A stretch of 26,034 bases of DNA, from NCBI GenBank assembly GCA_003506895.1, contig DNXO01000091.1, positions 77,033 to 103,066 on the forward strand. Direction: 5' to 3'. This document shows positions 16,980 through 24,662 of this stretch, one piece after another; positions within the stretch are counted from its first letter, which is position 1, and every line of letters begins with the position of its first letter. The notes beneath the pieces were generated by a model. It was not told the DNA's origin. It worked only from the letters and a program-made list of their open reading frames with translations, and ran no database searches. A program made the translations under genes and the position numbers. Source of the stretch: Acetobacteraceae bacterium. GTDB lineage: Bacteria > Pseudomonadota > Alphaproteobacteria > Acetobacterales > Acetobacteraceae.

Positions 16980-18800
16980 CTAACCCAGACTGCCGGCCAG
17001 CAGCGTTGTCACCCGGCGGGCAAAGGCGGTCGAGTCGGCGGGCAGGTCGCCTTCCTGCACCTGGGCCAGGTCCAGCAGGGTCTCCGACGCCTCGGCGATC
17101 AGGGCCGTGTTGTCCAGCTTCGCGGACAGGGTTTCGATCAGCCGGTGTTTGGGGTTGACCTCCAGCACCGGCCTGGCAGGCATCGTTGCGCGTCCGGCCC
17201 GGCGCATCAGCCGTTGCATCGCCAGATCAGGCCCCTTGCCGTCGGACGCCAGCACCACCGCGCTGTCGGTCAACCGAGCGGTGGAGCGGACGTCGGAAAC
17301 GCGGTCGCCAAGGGCCGCCTTCATCGCCGCCAGCAGCGGGGAGATGTCCGGCTGATCCTCGCCCTTGCCGATGTCTTCCGCCGCCTGGGTGACGCTGCGC
17401 AGGTTTTTGCCCTCGAAGCTATCCATCCGTTCCGGCCAGAACGAGTCGATGGGATCCGACATCAGCAGCACTTCCAGACCCTTCGCCCGGAAGCCTTCAA
17501 GCTGCGGCGAGGATTTCAGCGCCTCGGCCTGATCGCCGGACAGGTAGTAGATCGTGTCCTGGCCTTCCTGCATCCGGGCAACGTATTCGGGCAGGGATGT
17601 CCAGCCATCCTGGGTGGAGGACCGGAAACGCAGCAGCGGGGCGATCTCGGCGCGATGTTCCGAGTCCTCCCAGACACCTTCCTTCAGGATCGGGCCGAAA
17701 TTCTCATAGAACTTGTTGTAATCCTCCGCCTCCTTGGCGCGGTTCTTCAGTTCGGACAGGACGCGCCCGACCAGCGCCTTGCGGATGCGCGCGAGCACCG
17801 GGGTGGTTTGCAGCATCTCCCGCGAGACGTTCAGCGGCAGGTCTTCGGTATCGACCACGCCGCTGACGAACCGCAGCCAGTGCGGCAGCAGGTCGGCCTT
17901 GTCGGTGATGAACATCCGCCGGACGTGCAGGCGGACATGCGCGTCGCGGTCGTTGTCCACCACGTCGAACGGCTTCATGCCCGGAATGAACAGCAGGCAG
18001 AAATATTCCAGCGTCCCTTCGGCCTTCCAGTGCAGCGTCGCCCACGGCTCGTCGAAGTAGTGGCCGAGGTGACGGTAGAACTCCTTGTAGGATTGCTCCG
18101 TCGTTTCCGACTTGGCCTTACGCCACAGCGCGGTGCCTTCGTTCGCCGGCTGGTCCTTGCCATCCTGCGCGACCGTGATCGGCAGGGTGATGTGATCCGC
18201 CCATTTGCGGATCACCGTCTCCAGCCGCATCGGCTCCAGATATTCCGACGCATCCGACTTCATGTGCAGAACGATGTCGGTGCCGGGTTGCTCCCGCGTT
18301 GCATGGGCCAGGGTGAATTGGCCGGCGCCCTCGGACGCCCAGGTGAACGCTTCCTCGCTGCCGGCCTTGCGCGACGTGACCTCGACTCGATCGGCCACCA
18401 TGAAGGCCGAGTAGAACCCGACTCCGAACTGGCCGATCAGGCTGGGCCGGTCCTCCGGCTTCGCACTCGCCAGGTTCTGCGCGAAGGCGCGCGTGCCGGA
18501 ACGGGCGATGGTGCCGAGGTTGTCGATCAATTCCTGCCGCGTCATGCCGATCCCGTCGTCGGAGATCAGCAGGGTGCTGGCATCCTTGTCCGGAACGATG
18601 CGGATTTTCGCGTCGGGGGGCGGGGCCAGGTTGGAATCGGTCAGCGCCTCGAACCTGCGGCGATCCACCGCGTCCGCGGCGTTGGCCACCAGTTCCCGCA
18701 GAAAAATCTCCCGCTCGGAATAAAGCGAGTGTACCACCAAATCCAGCAGGCGGCCGACTTCGGCGCCAAATGAATGTTGTTCTAAAACGGTTTCGTCCAT
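16980..18800 (-). CDS. htpG: Molecular chaperone HtpG (bacterial Hsp90)
   Basis: ATP-dependent dimeric chaperone. The ATG at 18800 has a strong AAGGAGG 6 nt upstream and gives 606 residues; the longer in-frame extension to 18908 is rejected. The GHKL (Bergerat) ATPase motifs are present: REIFLRELVANAADA (31-45), DDGIGMT (81-87) and GQFGVGFYSAFMV (123-135). The middle domain includes GVVDTEDLPLNVSREMLQ, a nearly invariant Hsp90 segment. The C-terminal dimerisation domain includes NPKHRLIETL. Upstream is a candidate promoter at 18823-18851. The gene is divergent from an exported protein of unknown function. Confidence 0.96.
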   Translation of the reverse strand: MDETVLEQHSFGAEVGRLLDLVVHSLYSEREIFLRELVANAADAVDRRRFEALTDSNLAPPPDAKIRIVPDKDASTLLISDDGIGMTRQELIDNLGTIARSGTRAFAQNLASAKPEDRPSLIGQFGVGFYSAFMVADRVEVTSRKAGSEEAFTWASEGAGQFTLAHATREQPGTDIVLHMKSDASEYLEPMRLETVIRKWADHITLPITVAQDGKDQPANEGTALWRKAKSETTEQSYKEFYRHLGHYFDEPWATLHWKAEGTLEYFCLLFIPGMKPFDVVDNDRDAHVRLHVRRMFITDKADLLPHWLRFVSGVVDTEDLPLNVSREMLQTTPVLARIRKALVGRVLSELKNRAKEAEDYNKFYENFGPILKEGVWEDSEHRAEIAPLLRFRSSTQDGWTSLPEYVARMQEGQDTIYYLSGDQAEALKSSPQLEGFRAKGLEVLLMSDPIDSFWPERMDSFEGKNLRSVTQAAEDIGKGEDQPDISPLLAAMKAALGDRVSDVRSTARLTDSAVVLASDGKGPDLAMQRLMRRAGRATMPARPVLEVNPKHRLIETLSAKLDNTALIAEASETLLDLAQVQEGDLPADSTAFARRVTTLLAGSLG

Positions 18801-18822
18801 GGGTAACCTCCTTGCGCCCGGC

Positions 18823-18851
18823 CATATGCGGTCGCGCGCGTCATGTTTCAA
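18823..18851 (-). promoter_or_regulatory. Candidate htpG promoter
   Basis: Minus strand: TTGAAA (18846-18851), a 17-nt spacer, CATATG (18823-18828). The predicted start near 18816 leaves a leader of about 16 nt that still contains the AAGGAGG. The TTGAAA -35 is compatible with either sigma-70 or sigma-32; the CCCCAT of a classical heat-shock -10 is not seen. Confidence 0.35.
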
Positions 18852-18963
18852 TGCGCCGTCGCATCTTCGATGCGCGTCCGGGCGCTTCCGCACACGGAAA
18901 ACTTCCATCCGGCATCGGTGAGGGGTAGGTTGGCACTTGCTTGCTTACCGAGGGAAACGACGA

Positions 18964-19584
18964 ATGGGTCTGCGCCTAATCGCCCTTCTGCTGATTTTGG
19001 GGGCTGGTCAGGCCCACGCTCAGCCCCCGGCGCCGATTGCTGTTACCCAGCCGGTCAGGCCGATCTTTTTGCCGGCGCCGGTGCAGTGGGATGCGGATTT
19101 GCTTCGCTTTCGCCCGGCGTTAAGCCAAACCGCAACCGATTTCGCCAACCTGACAGGCGGAATCTCGTTCGGAATGGCGCCTGCCGATTTGAACACGAAA
19201 CTGCCCGAGCCGTATCCCGGGGTGTCATGGAATGCCTTGCCCCTGGCCAATGAGTATCCGGGCGAAGTCCGGTATTTCGGCGTCCCGATCGAAGCGGCGG
19301 GTTCGCTGCGCGTGGGGATGACCGCCTGCACCGGAACGGGCAGTTACCTCGTGTTCCTGTTCCGGCCCGAGGGCTTTTTCAGGTTGTCCTACCGGCTGGT
19401 CCCCGACAAAACCTGCACCGACACCAATCCGGCGGCACAGCAGATTTTCGGTCGATTTGTCCCGATGGGGCAGCAAGTGGCGCTCAGTGTCCGGTACCAC
19501 GTCGGGAAGACACAGGTCGTGGACATAACCGACGCGACCGCGGGATATTTGACGCCAATCCGCTGGCGGCAGGGGGGCAATTGA
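18964..19584 (+). CDS. Exported protein of unknown function
   Basis: Not recognised. The 206-residue protein begins with a clean signal peptide (MGLRLIALLLILGAGQAHA, cleavage before Gln20). The ATG at 18964 has GAGGG 9 nt upstream and places the signal at the start, unlike the in-frame upstream ATG at 18937. The mature part has a Pro-rich lead, then GGISFGMAPADLNTKLP, a short pattern resembling small periplasmic domains with an I-x-FGM-x-P motif. Two cysteines (TACTGTG and KTCTDT) could pair. It ends with a beta-rich-looking stretch. The next gene starts 2 bp after its stop, so the two probably form an operon and may act together. Confidence 0.65.
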   Translation: MGLRLIALLLILGAGQAHAQPPAPIAVTQPVRPIFLPAPVQWDADLLRFRPALSQTATDFANLTGGISFGMAPADLNTKLPEPYPGVSWNALPLANEYPGEVRYFGVPIEAAGSLRVGMTACTGTGSYLVFLFRPEGFFRLSYRLVPDKTCTDTNPAAQQIFGRFVPMGQQVALSVRYHVGKTQVVDITDATAGYLTPIRWRQGGN

Positions 19585-19586
19585 AG

Positions 19587-20159
19587 ATGCGCGTGCTCGG
19601 CGGTGTCCTGCTGATGGCAGCGGTTGCGGCGACAATGGCGCATGCGGGTCCGTTGTCGTTCGACCTCCAACTTCATGAGCCGCCTGTCATCGCCGACAGT
19701 AAGGCTCCAACCAAGTGTACCGTCACCTACATTGTCGCTGATATCGCGAATAACGACCTGTATGCGTCTCGCATGCGCATCGACCCGACCGAAAACGATG
19801 CGCCGGCCGATAATCGCCTGCCGTGTCCGAAAGTCATGCCGCCGCGCGTCGGCCTCCGCGCGCTGGATACCTGCCTCACCCGTGCGGGTGAGGCAAAGTC
19901 CTGCGTTTTCGCTGATATGAGCCGTGGGTTCGAACGCGAACCCGACATCCACAATACGTCGGAGAACGCGTCGCGGTGCAGTTCGGACAACGCATCCGAT
20001 ATCGGGGTCGCGTGCTGGATGGCTGGCAATCTTTCGGTTTGCGATGTGGCCTGCGCGGACACGCCGCAAAAGGCCCTTGTTCAGGCGCAAGCGCGATGTG
20101 AGGAGAAGCAGCAGCATAGCTGTCCGATCACCGCGACTGTGCCAGTTTCCGGCCCATAA
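19587..20159 (+). CDS. Cysteine-rich exported protein of unknown function
   Basis: Not recognised. The 190-residue precursor has a signal peptide (MRVLGGVLLMAAVAATMAHA, cleavage before Gly21). The mature part contains ten cysteines spread over its length (for example TKCTVTY, LPCPK, DTCLT, VACWM, SVCDVACAD and the last near HSCPI), enough for five disulfides in an oxidising compartment. There is no CxxC thioredoxin or c-type haem CxxCH motif. The ATG at 19587 is preferred over an overlapping TTG at 19581 because AGGGGGG lies 9 nt upstream, inside the end of the preceding gene. The 3' end overlaps the convergent SGNH-type gene by 32 bp. Confidence 0.65.
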   Translation: MRVLGGVLLMAAVAATMAHAGPLSFDLQLHEPPVIADSKAPTKCTVTYIVADIANNDLYASRMRIDPTENDAPADNRLPCPKVMPPRVGLRALDTCLTRAGEAKSCVFADMSRGFEREPDIHNTSENASRCSSDNASDIGVACWMAGNLSVCDVACADTPQKALVQAQARCEEKQQHSCPITATVPVSGP

Positions 20160-21090
20160 GGTCCTCCAGTCCGCGCGCGACGGCGACAGAGTGCATGATC
20201 TGGACGGTTTCGTTCAGGTGGTCCGGCGTGTCGAAAAAGGCGGACCGAGGATAGCGCCCACCTTCCGGCGTCTCCAGGAAGTCCGCGCCTTGAGCGCGGA
20301 ACACCGCCTGGATCGCCGCCTTCTCGCCGACGTTCAGTGGCGAGTCGGTGAACCCGACCGGCAGCCCCCCGATGACGCGCACACCATGCAGGCTTGCCCA
20401 GCGAATGAACGCCGAGATGAGTTCCGTGCCATAGCCGGCGGCGATCTCTTCCGCGGTGGGATGAAACGGAACCACCGCGGCCAGGGCGGACTGGTTGGCG
20501 GCGGCCAGTCCGGCGGTATGGCCGATATGGTCGCCCTGGCGGTTGTATCCCCCCGAGGTTGCGGCGCGGGGATCGCTGAAATCGTCGCTGACCAGGGTGG
20601 TTTCGATCACGCTCATCACCGCACCGCGCAGATCGCCGGAAAACAGCGCCGCGAACCATCGTCGCGGTGGCATGGCCAGCAGCGTGGTCCGGTCGTGGCG
20701 CAGCATGATCGTGGCGTCTGGTCCCAGGTCGCTGGTCGCCTGTGGGCGAGTGTATTGGGCTTCCTCCAGCGGCAGATAAACGATGTCGCCCGGGCGCAGC
20801 AGAGGCTTCCAGCGGGTGAACAGGTAGTCCAGCCCGACGCCGACGGCGATGCCCGCGTTGATGCACGGGCGGCCAATCAAGGGTTGGATTGTTTCGCAGC
20901 GGTGCGAATAGGGGCCGTTCGATCCGGCCAGGATAACGAGTTTCGGCGTGTTTGTGGTTCGGCCAAGGGTCAGGTTTGCCTCGATCCGCGCACGCAGCGC
21001 ACCCAAGGTCAGTGGCCGGTCGAGTAGAAAGGCGAACGCCGCGACATATAAAGTCAGTGACAGAGCGCAGCTCAGGAGCAGGCGGCGCAT
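20128..21090 (-). CDS. SGNH/DltD-like membrane-anchored acyltransfer partner
   Basis: A 320-residue protein with an N-terminal signal anchor (about 4-23). The nucleophile motif is ILAGSNGPYSHR (S57), and the C-terminal FFDTPDHLNE segment supplies the D287...H291 pair. This is the layout of SGNH-fold proteins such as AlgJ, AlgX and DltD that work with MBOAT acyltransferases in O-acylation of polymers outside the cytoplasmic membrane. The ATG at 21090 shares one base with the stop of the AlgI-like gene (TGATG), so translation is coupled. The long in-frame extension to 22539 lies wholly inside the AlgI-like gene and is rejected. The exact acceptor is unknown. The 3' end overlaps a convergent gene by 32 bp. 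Confidence 0.78.
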   Translation of the reverse strand: MRRLLLSCALSLTLYVAAFAFLLDRPLTLGALRARIEANLTLGRTTNTPKLVILAGSNGPYSHRCETIQPLIGRPCINAGIAVGVGLDYLFTRWKPLLRPGDIVYLPLEEAQYTRPQATSDLGPDATIMLRHDRTTLLAMPPRRWFAALFSGDLRGAVMSVIETTLVSDDFSDPRAATSGGYNRQGDHIGHTAGLAAANQSALAAVVPFHPTAEEIAAGYGTELISAFIRWASLHGVRVIGGLPVGFTDSPLNVGEKAAIQAVFRAQGADFLETPEGGRYPRSAFFDTPDHLNETVQIMHSVAVARGLEDLMGRKLAQSR

Positions 21091-22529
21091 CAGAACTGAA
21101 AGTACAGGAACGGTGCGACGTGCGGCGCGAAGAACAGTGCCTGTATCGACAGCGCGAAACCGGCGGTCAGTGCCCAGTGCCTGGTCTGCCGCGTCATGCG
21201 GTGGATGTTCGGCAGGGCCAGGACGATCAGCCATCCCAACAGAAGGCACGCGGAGACTTCCGGGAAACTCAGGGTTCGACCGTCGCCCAGGAAGGGAAGG
21301 ACGGCGACTGGCCTGACAATGAAAGCCAGGGACGGGAAGGCTGCGACGATCAAGCGCGGCACGGAAATTCCATTGAATCCGGCCATCCCGCCTAACACGC
21401 CGACCGTGTCGCTGAGTGAGCCGGCCCGGAACGGTACCCAGGCGACGACCACGGCGAACAGGGTCAATGCGCGACCGGCCAGCCGGGGCAGGGGCGGGAA
21501 CAGCCGGCGGTATTGCCGGTGAACCAGCAGGAACACGCCGTGCAGCGCGCCCCAGGCGACGAAAGTCCACGCGGCGCCGTGCCACAGTCCGGCCAGGAGC
21601 ATGGTGGCCATCAGATTGAGCGTTTCGCGTGAGCGATTGCCGCCCAGGGGAATGTAGAGGTAGTCGCGCAGAAACGCGCCTAGCGTGATGTGCCAGCAGC
21701 GCCAGAACTGGGCGATACTTGCCGCCTGGTATGGGCTGTCGAAGTTCAGGGGGAAACGGATGTTCAGCATCCGCGCCAGCCCGGTCGCCATGTCGGAGTA
21801 GCCCGAGAAATCGAAGTAAATCTGCAGGGCGAAGGACAGCGTCGCGTACCAGGCCTCGAAAAACGAGAGCGCGGCGCCGTGGTTCGCGGCATCGAATCCA
21901 ACATCGGCGAACCCGGCGAACATGTCGGCGAGTACCAGCTTCTTGGCGAGCCCGAGCAGGAAGATCAGCAGGCCGTCGGTCAGGTTGGCGGTGTTGGGGC
22001 GCGCGAGACCGGTGGCGGCGAGTTGCGGGATGATCTCCCGCGGGCGGACGATCGGACCGGCGATCAGATGGGGGAAGAACGTCACGAACGCCGCATAGAA
22101 GCGAAAGGCCGGCGGCCGCTCGCCGGTGCGTGCGGTGTCGGCCAGGAACATGATCTGCTGAAAGGTAAAGAAACTGATGCCCAGCGGCAGGGTGACATCC
22201 AACGTGGCGGCGTCCGGAACGGCGATGTGCAGGAAGAAGTTGGCGTATTTGAACCAGCCGAGAAGCAGCAGATTGGCCAGGATTCCGGCCGTCAGCCACA
22301 GGCGCGGCCTGCCGCCTCGGCCAAGTTTGCGGCCGATCGCATAATTGCCGGCCACCGACGCGATCAGGATCGGCGTCTGCGCGGGATTCCACCATGCGTA
22401 GAACAACAGGTCGGCCGCGATCAGCCACCGCAGGGACCAGGCGGCGCCGAACAGGCGCCCGATGGCGAAAAAGCCCGCCAGGCAAAAGGGCATAAAGCCG
22501 AGTACGAACATGACGCTGTGGAACATCAT
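21090..22529 (-). CDS. MBOAT O-acyltransferase, AlgI-like
   Basis: Polytopic inner-membrane acyltransferase of the AlgI/DltB/PatA group, which passes acyl (usually acetyl) groups across the membrane for modification of exopolysaccharide or cell-wall polymers. The 479-residue length and multiple transmembrane helices fit. Conserved segments are WFKYANFF (92-99), FFPHLIAGPIVRP (151-163), IYFDFSGYSDMA (237-248), FWRCWHITLGAFLRDYLYIP (275-294) and AGLWHGAAW (313-321) with the catalytic-position H317. The start is one of two consecutive ATGs with a poor Shine-Dalgarno sequence. It is followed directly by the SGNH-like partner. No glycan polymerase or export gene lies in the window, so the acceptor cannot be named. 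Confidence 0.9.
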   Translation of the reverse strand: MMFHSVMFVLGFMPFCLAGFFAIGRLFGAAWSLRWLIAADLLFYAWWNPAQTPILIASVAGNYAIGRKLGRGGRPRLWLTAGILANLLLLGWFKYANFFLHIAVPDAATLDVTLPLGISFFTFQQIMFLADTARTGERPPAFRFYAAFVTFFPHLIAGPIVRPREIIPQLAATGLARPNTANLTDGLLIFLLGLAKKLVLADMFAGFADVGFDAANHGAALSFFEAWYATLSFALQIYFDFSGYSDMATGLARMLNIRFPLNFDSPYQAASIAQFWRCWHITLGAFLRDYLYIPLGGNRSRETLNLMATMLLAGLWHGAAWTFVAWGALHGVFLLVHRQYRRLFPPLPRLAGRALTLFAVVVAWVPFRAGSLSDTVGVLGGMAGFNGISVPRLIVAAFPSLAFIVRPVAVLPFLGDGRTLSFPEVSACLLLGWLIVLALPNIHRMTRQTRHWALTAGFALSIQALFFAPHVAPFLYFQF

Positions 22530-22539
22530 GCGCGATCAC

Positions 22540-22769
22540 GCCGCGCCTGACAGCGATTTTGGTGGTGGCATTGGCGGGCCAAGAGCGACCTCGAAATTGA
22601 CGCCGCGACGCTAGTCTCGAATGGCTAACAAATGGTTAACGACAATTTCGTCGGTATTCTTTACAGAATTCGACTGTATGCAGGTCTAATTCGTTGAAAT
22701 AAAATAAGACCACTGTGTGGCACAGCACTTGCTGTTCATCTCCCGTTCCGTCACGGAAAGGGCGTCACC
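22540..22769. other. AT-rich divergent intergenic region
   Basis: The longest gene-free stretch (230 bp), lying between the divergent AlgI-like and PEP-CTERM genes. It holds a sigma-54 promoter for the PEP-CTERM gene and AATTCG direct repeats (22667-22672 and 22688-22693, 21 bp apart). A related AATTTCG lies at 22644-22650 and a GTTAAC palindrome near 22635-22640. No convincing promoter is seen for the AlgI-like direction. Confidence 0.7.
22718..22733 (+). promoter_or_regulatory. Sigma-54 (-24/-12) promoter of the PEP-CTERM gene
   Basis: TGGCAC (22718-22723), five nucleotides, then TTGCT (22729-22733): every conserved base of the RpoN consensus TGGCAC-N5-TTGCW at the exact GG-to-GC spacing. 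Transcription would start near 22744, leaving a leader of about 26 nt that includes AAAGGG before the GTG at 22770. Control by RpoN with a bacterial enhancer-binding activator follows from the promoter type. Confidence 0.8.
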
Positions 22770-23459
22770 GTGTTCTTCGCGAAAATCCGCATCATCGTGC
22801 TGTTCGCCGCCATGACGTTGGTTCATGTCGCCGTGTCCCGCGCCGACCCGATCATTATCCAGTTCACCGCGCGCGTCGGCACCAGCAACAGTATCGATGC
22901 GGCCGATATCTTCAACGAGGGTTACGGCGCCAACCTCGCGGGCCAGATCATCGCCGGATCGGTGACGATCGATCCCACGCCGCTCACGGCGCTGTGCGGG
23001 TCTGGCGGTGCTTGCTATGCGGATTTCGGCGCGGGGGCGATCTCGGTCAGCTTCACCCTGAACGGCGTCACCTCCACCATCGTCTCGACCGGCACGCTCG
23101 GTTATTTCGGGAACCGGTCCGGCGGATCGTTATTGGTCAACAGCCCGGGCAACGGCGGCGACAACTATCTGGCGGCGGGTGCCACCAGCCCGGATGGGAT
23201 GGTCCAGGAATCCATCGGCGCATTGTTCGTCAACGCCACTCTGTTCGATGCCTCCTTCGGTCCGACGGTGGCGGTGAGCAGCCTGGCCACGATCGGTGGC
23301 GGGACGGGTCTCGTGGCAGGCGGCATTACCTATATGAACCCGATGGAGCACCTGGACGCGACGATCCTGGGTATCGATGTCCCGGAACCCGGCGGTATCA
23401 CGATGTTCGGCATGGCACTTATGATGCTGGTGGCGGCACGTCGAACGCTTACCGGCTGA
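22770..23459 (+). CDS. PEP-CTERM sorting domain protein
   Basis: Exported protein of 229 residues targeted by the exosortase/PEP-CTERM system. The signal peptide spans about 1-25 (cleavage after VSRA). The C-terminal 26 residues are the sorting signal: VPEPGG, a hydrophobic helix (ITMFGMALMMLVAA) and a basic end RR. The mature domain is Gly/Ser/Thr/Asn-rich and beta-strand-like (GSVTIDPTPLTAL, GAISVSFTLNG), with one cysteine pair near 76-82. It is typical of PEP-CTERM surface proteins and has no enzymatic motif. The GTG start has AAAGGG about 7 nt upstream; an internal ATG at residue 15 would destroy the signal peptide. A sigma-54 promoter lies just upstream. The exosortase gene is not in the window. 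Confidence 0.88.
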   Translation: MFFAKIRIIVLFAAMTLVHVAVSRADPIIIQFTARVGTSNSIDAADIFNEGYGANLAGQIIAGSVTIDPTPLTALCGSGGACYADFGAGAISVSFTLNGVTSTIVSTGTLGYFGNRSGGSLLVNSPGNGGDNYLAAGATSPDGMVQESIGALFVNATLFDASFGPTVAVSSLATIGGGTGLVAGGITYMNPMEHLDATILGIDVPEPGGITMFGMALMMLVAARRTLTG

Positions 23460-23504
23460 ACAGGTGTTTCCCGGCGGGCCGTTTGCTGGTAGCTGACGCT
23501 TGCC

Positions 23505-24659
23505 ATGACCGATGACCTGCCGCCGAACCCGGCGCTCTTGCCCGCTGGCCTGCGCGATCTGTTACCGCCCGAGGCGGAAACGGAAGCCTCGGCCGTTGAG
23601 GCGCTGATGACCGTGTTCGCCGCACACGGCTATCAGCGTGTGAAACCGCCATTGCTGGAGTTTGAGGACAGTCTGCTCGCGGGCTCTGGAGTCGCGGTCG
23701 CGGACCAGACGTTCCGCCTGATGGACCCGGACAGCCAACGCATGATGGGCCTGCGCGCGGACACCACGCCGCAGGTTGCCCGGATTGCCACCACACGGCT
23801 GGGTGGTTCGCCCCGTCCGCTGCGTCTGTCCTACGCCGGGCAGTGCCTTCGGGTCCGCGGCAATCAGCTTGAACCCGACCGGCAGATCGCGCAGGCGGGT
23901 CTGGAGCTGATCGGGCACGACAGCCCGGAAGCCGATGCGGAAACCGTGATCGTGGCGGCCGAGGCCCTGGCCGCGGTTGGTCTGACCAGGGTCAGTTTCG
24001 ACCTGACACTGCCGATGCTGGTGCCGTCGCTGCTGGACGATGCCGGCCTGACCGGCCCCGACCGCGTCGCGCTGTCCCGCGCGCTGGACCGCAAGGACGC
24101 GGCCGCCGTGTCGCGGCATGGGGGCGCCCTGGCGCCGGTGCTGACGGAACTGCTGCTGTCCGCCGGGCCGGCCGATCGTGCCCTGGCGGCGCTGGCCGCG
24201 GCGAAATTGCCGAACCTCGCTGGTGTGCTGGCGGAGCGGGTCGCCGCGACCGTGACGGCGATCCGGGCCGCATCGCCGGAGCTTCGCCTGACGGTCGATC
24301 CGGTGGAATTCCGCGGCTTCCGCTACGAAACCGGCGTCTCGGTGACGGTTTACGCACCTGGCCGGCACGAAGAACTGGGGCGGGGTGGCCGCTATATCTG
24401 CGGTGACAACGAACCGGCCACCGGCCTGACCCTCTATCCCGATGCGATCCTGCGAGTCGCCCCGCCGCGCCAGGCGCGTCCGCGCGTGTTCGTGCCGTTC
24501 GGTGCCGACCGCGATGCGGCCGCCAGCCTGCGGGCCAACGGGTTTGCCACTGTCGCCGCTCTTGCGGCGGTGTCTGACAACATCGCCGAGGCAAACCGCC
24601 TCGGCTGCTCCCATATCCTGCGCGACGGACAAGCCGCGCTTCTTCACACCGAGGGCTGA
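23505..24659 (+). CDS. hisZ: ATP phosphoribosyltransferase regulatory subunit
   Basis: Class II histidyl-tRNA-synthetase-like protein without the anticodon domain. It binds the short form of HisG and makes the first step of histidine synthesis active and feedback-regulated. The 384-residue length fits. Conserved blocks are the LLPAGLRDLLPPEAE opening (11-25), LRADTTPQVARIA, YAGQCLRVRG, ELIGHDSPEADAE and the late GFRYETGVSVTVY and LGRGGRY segments. There is no clear Shine-Dalgarno sequence. The start is chosen from the usual family N-terminus. purA starts 3 bp after its stop, a common alphaproteobacterial pairing. It lies 45 bp downstream of the PEP-CTERM gene with no clear terminator between. 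Confidence 0.93.
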   Translation: MTDDLPPNPALLPAGLRDLLPPEAETEASAVEALMTVFAAHGYQRVKPPLLEFEDSLLAGSGVAVADQTFRLMDPDSQRMMGLRADTTPQVARIATTRLGGSPRPLRLSYAGQCLRVRGNQLEPDRQIAQAGLELIGHDSPEADAETVIVAAEALAAVGLTRVSFDLTLPMLVPSLLDDAGLTGPDRVALSRALDRKDAAAVSRHGGALAPVLTELLLSAGPADRALAALAAAKLPNLAGVLAERVAATVTAIRAASPELRLTVDPVEFRGFRYETGVSVTVYAPGRHEELGRGGRYICGDNEPATGLTLYPDAILRVAPPRQARPRVFVPFGADRDAAASLRANGFATVAALAAVSDNIAEANRLGCSHILRDGQAALLHTEG

Positions 24660-24662
24660 ACA

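Noticed and set aside
16596..18773. A 725-codon plus-strand open frame opposite htpG and part of pepA
   Set aside because: htpG carries all Hsp90 motifs on the other strand. The plus frame is Arg/Gly/His-rich noise.
18931..18944. Second sigma-54-like site, TGGCAC with TTGC, upstream of the exported protein gene at 18964
   Set aside because: The spacer between TGGCAC and TTGC is four, not five, and sigma-54 spacing is strict. The implied start would also fall within the ribosome binding site.
21091..22539. Long in-frame N-terminal extension of the SGNH-like gene through the AlgI-like gene
   Set aside because: The extension is Arg/Pro-rich shadow sequence. The signal anchor begins exactly at the ATG at 21090, which is coupled to the AlgI-like stop.
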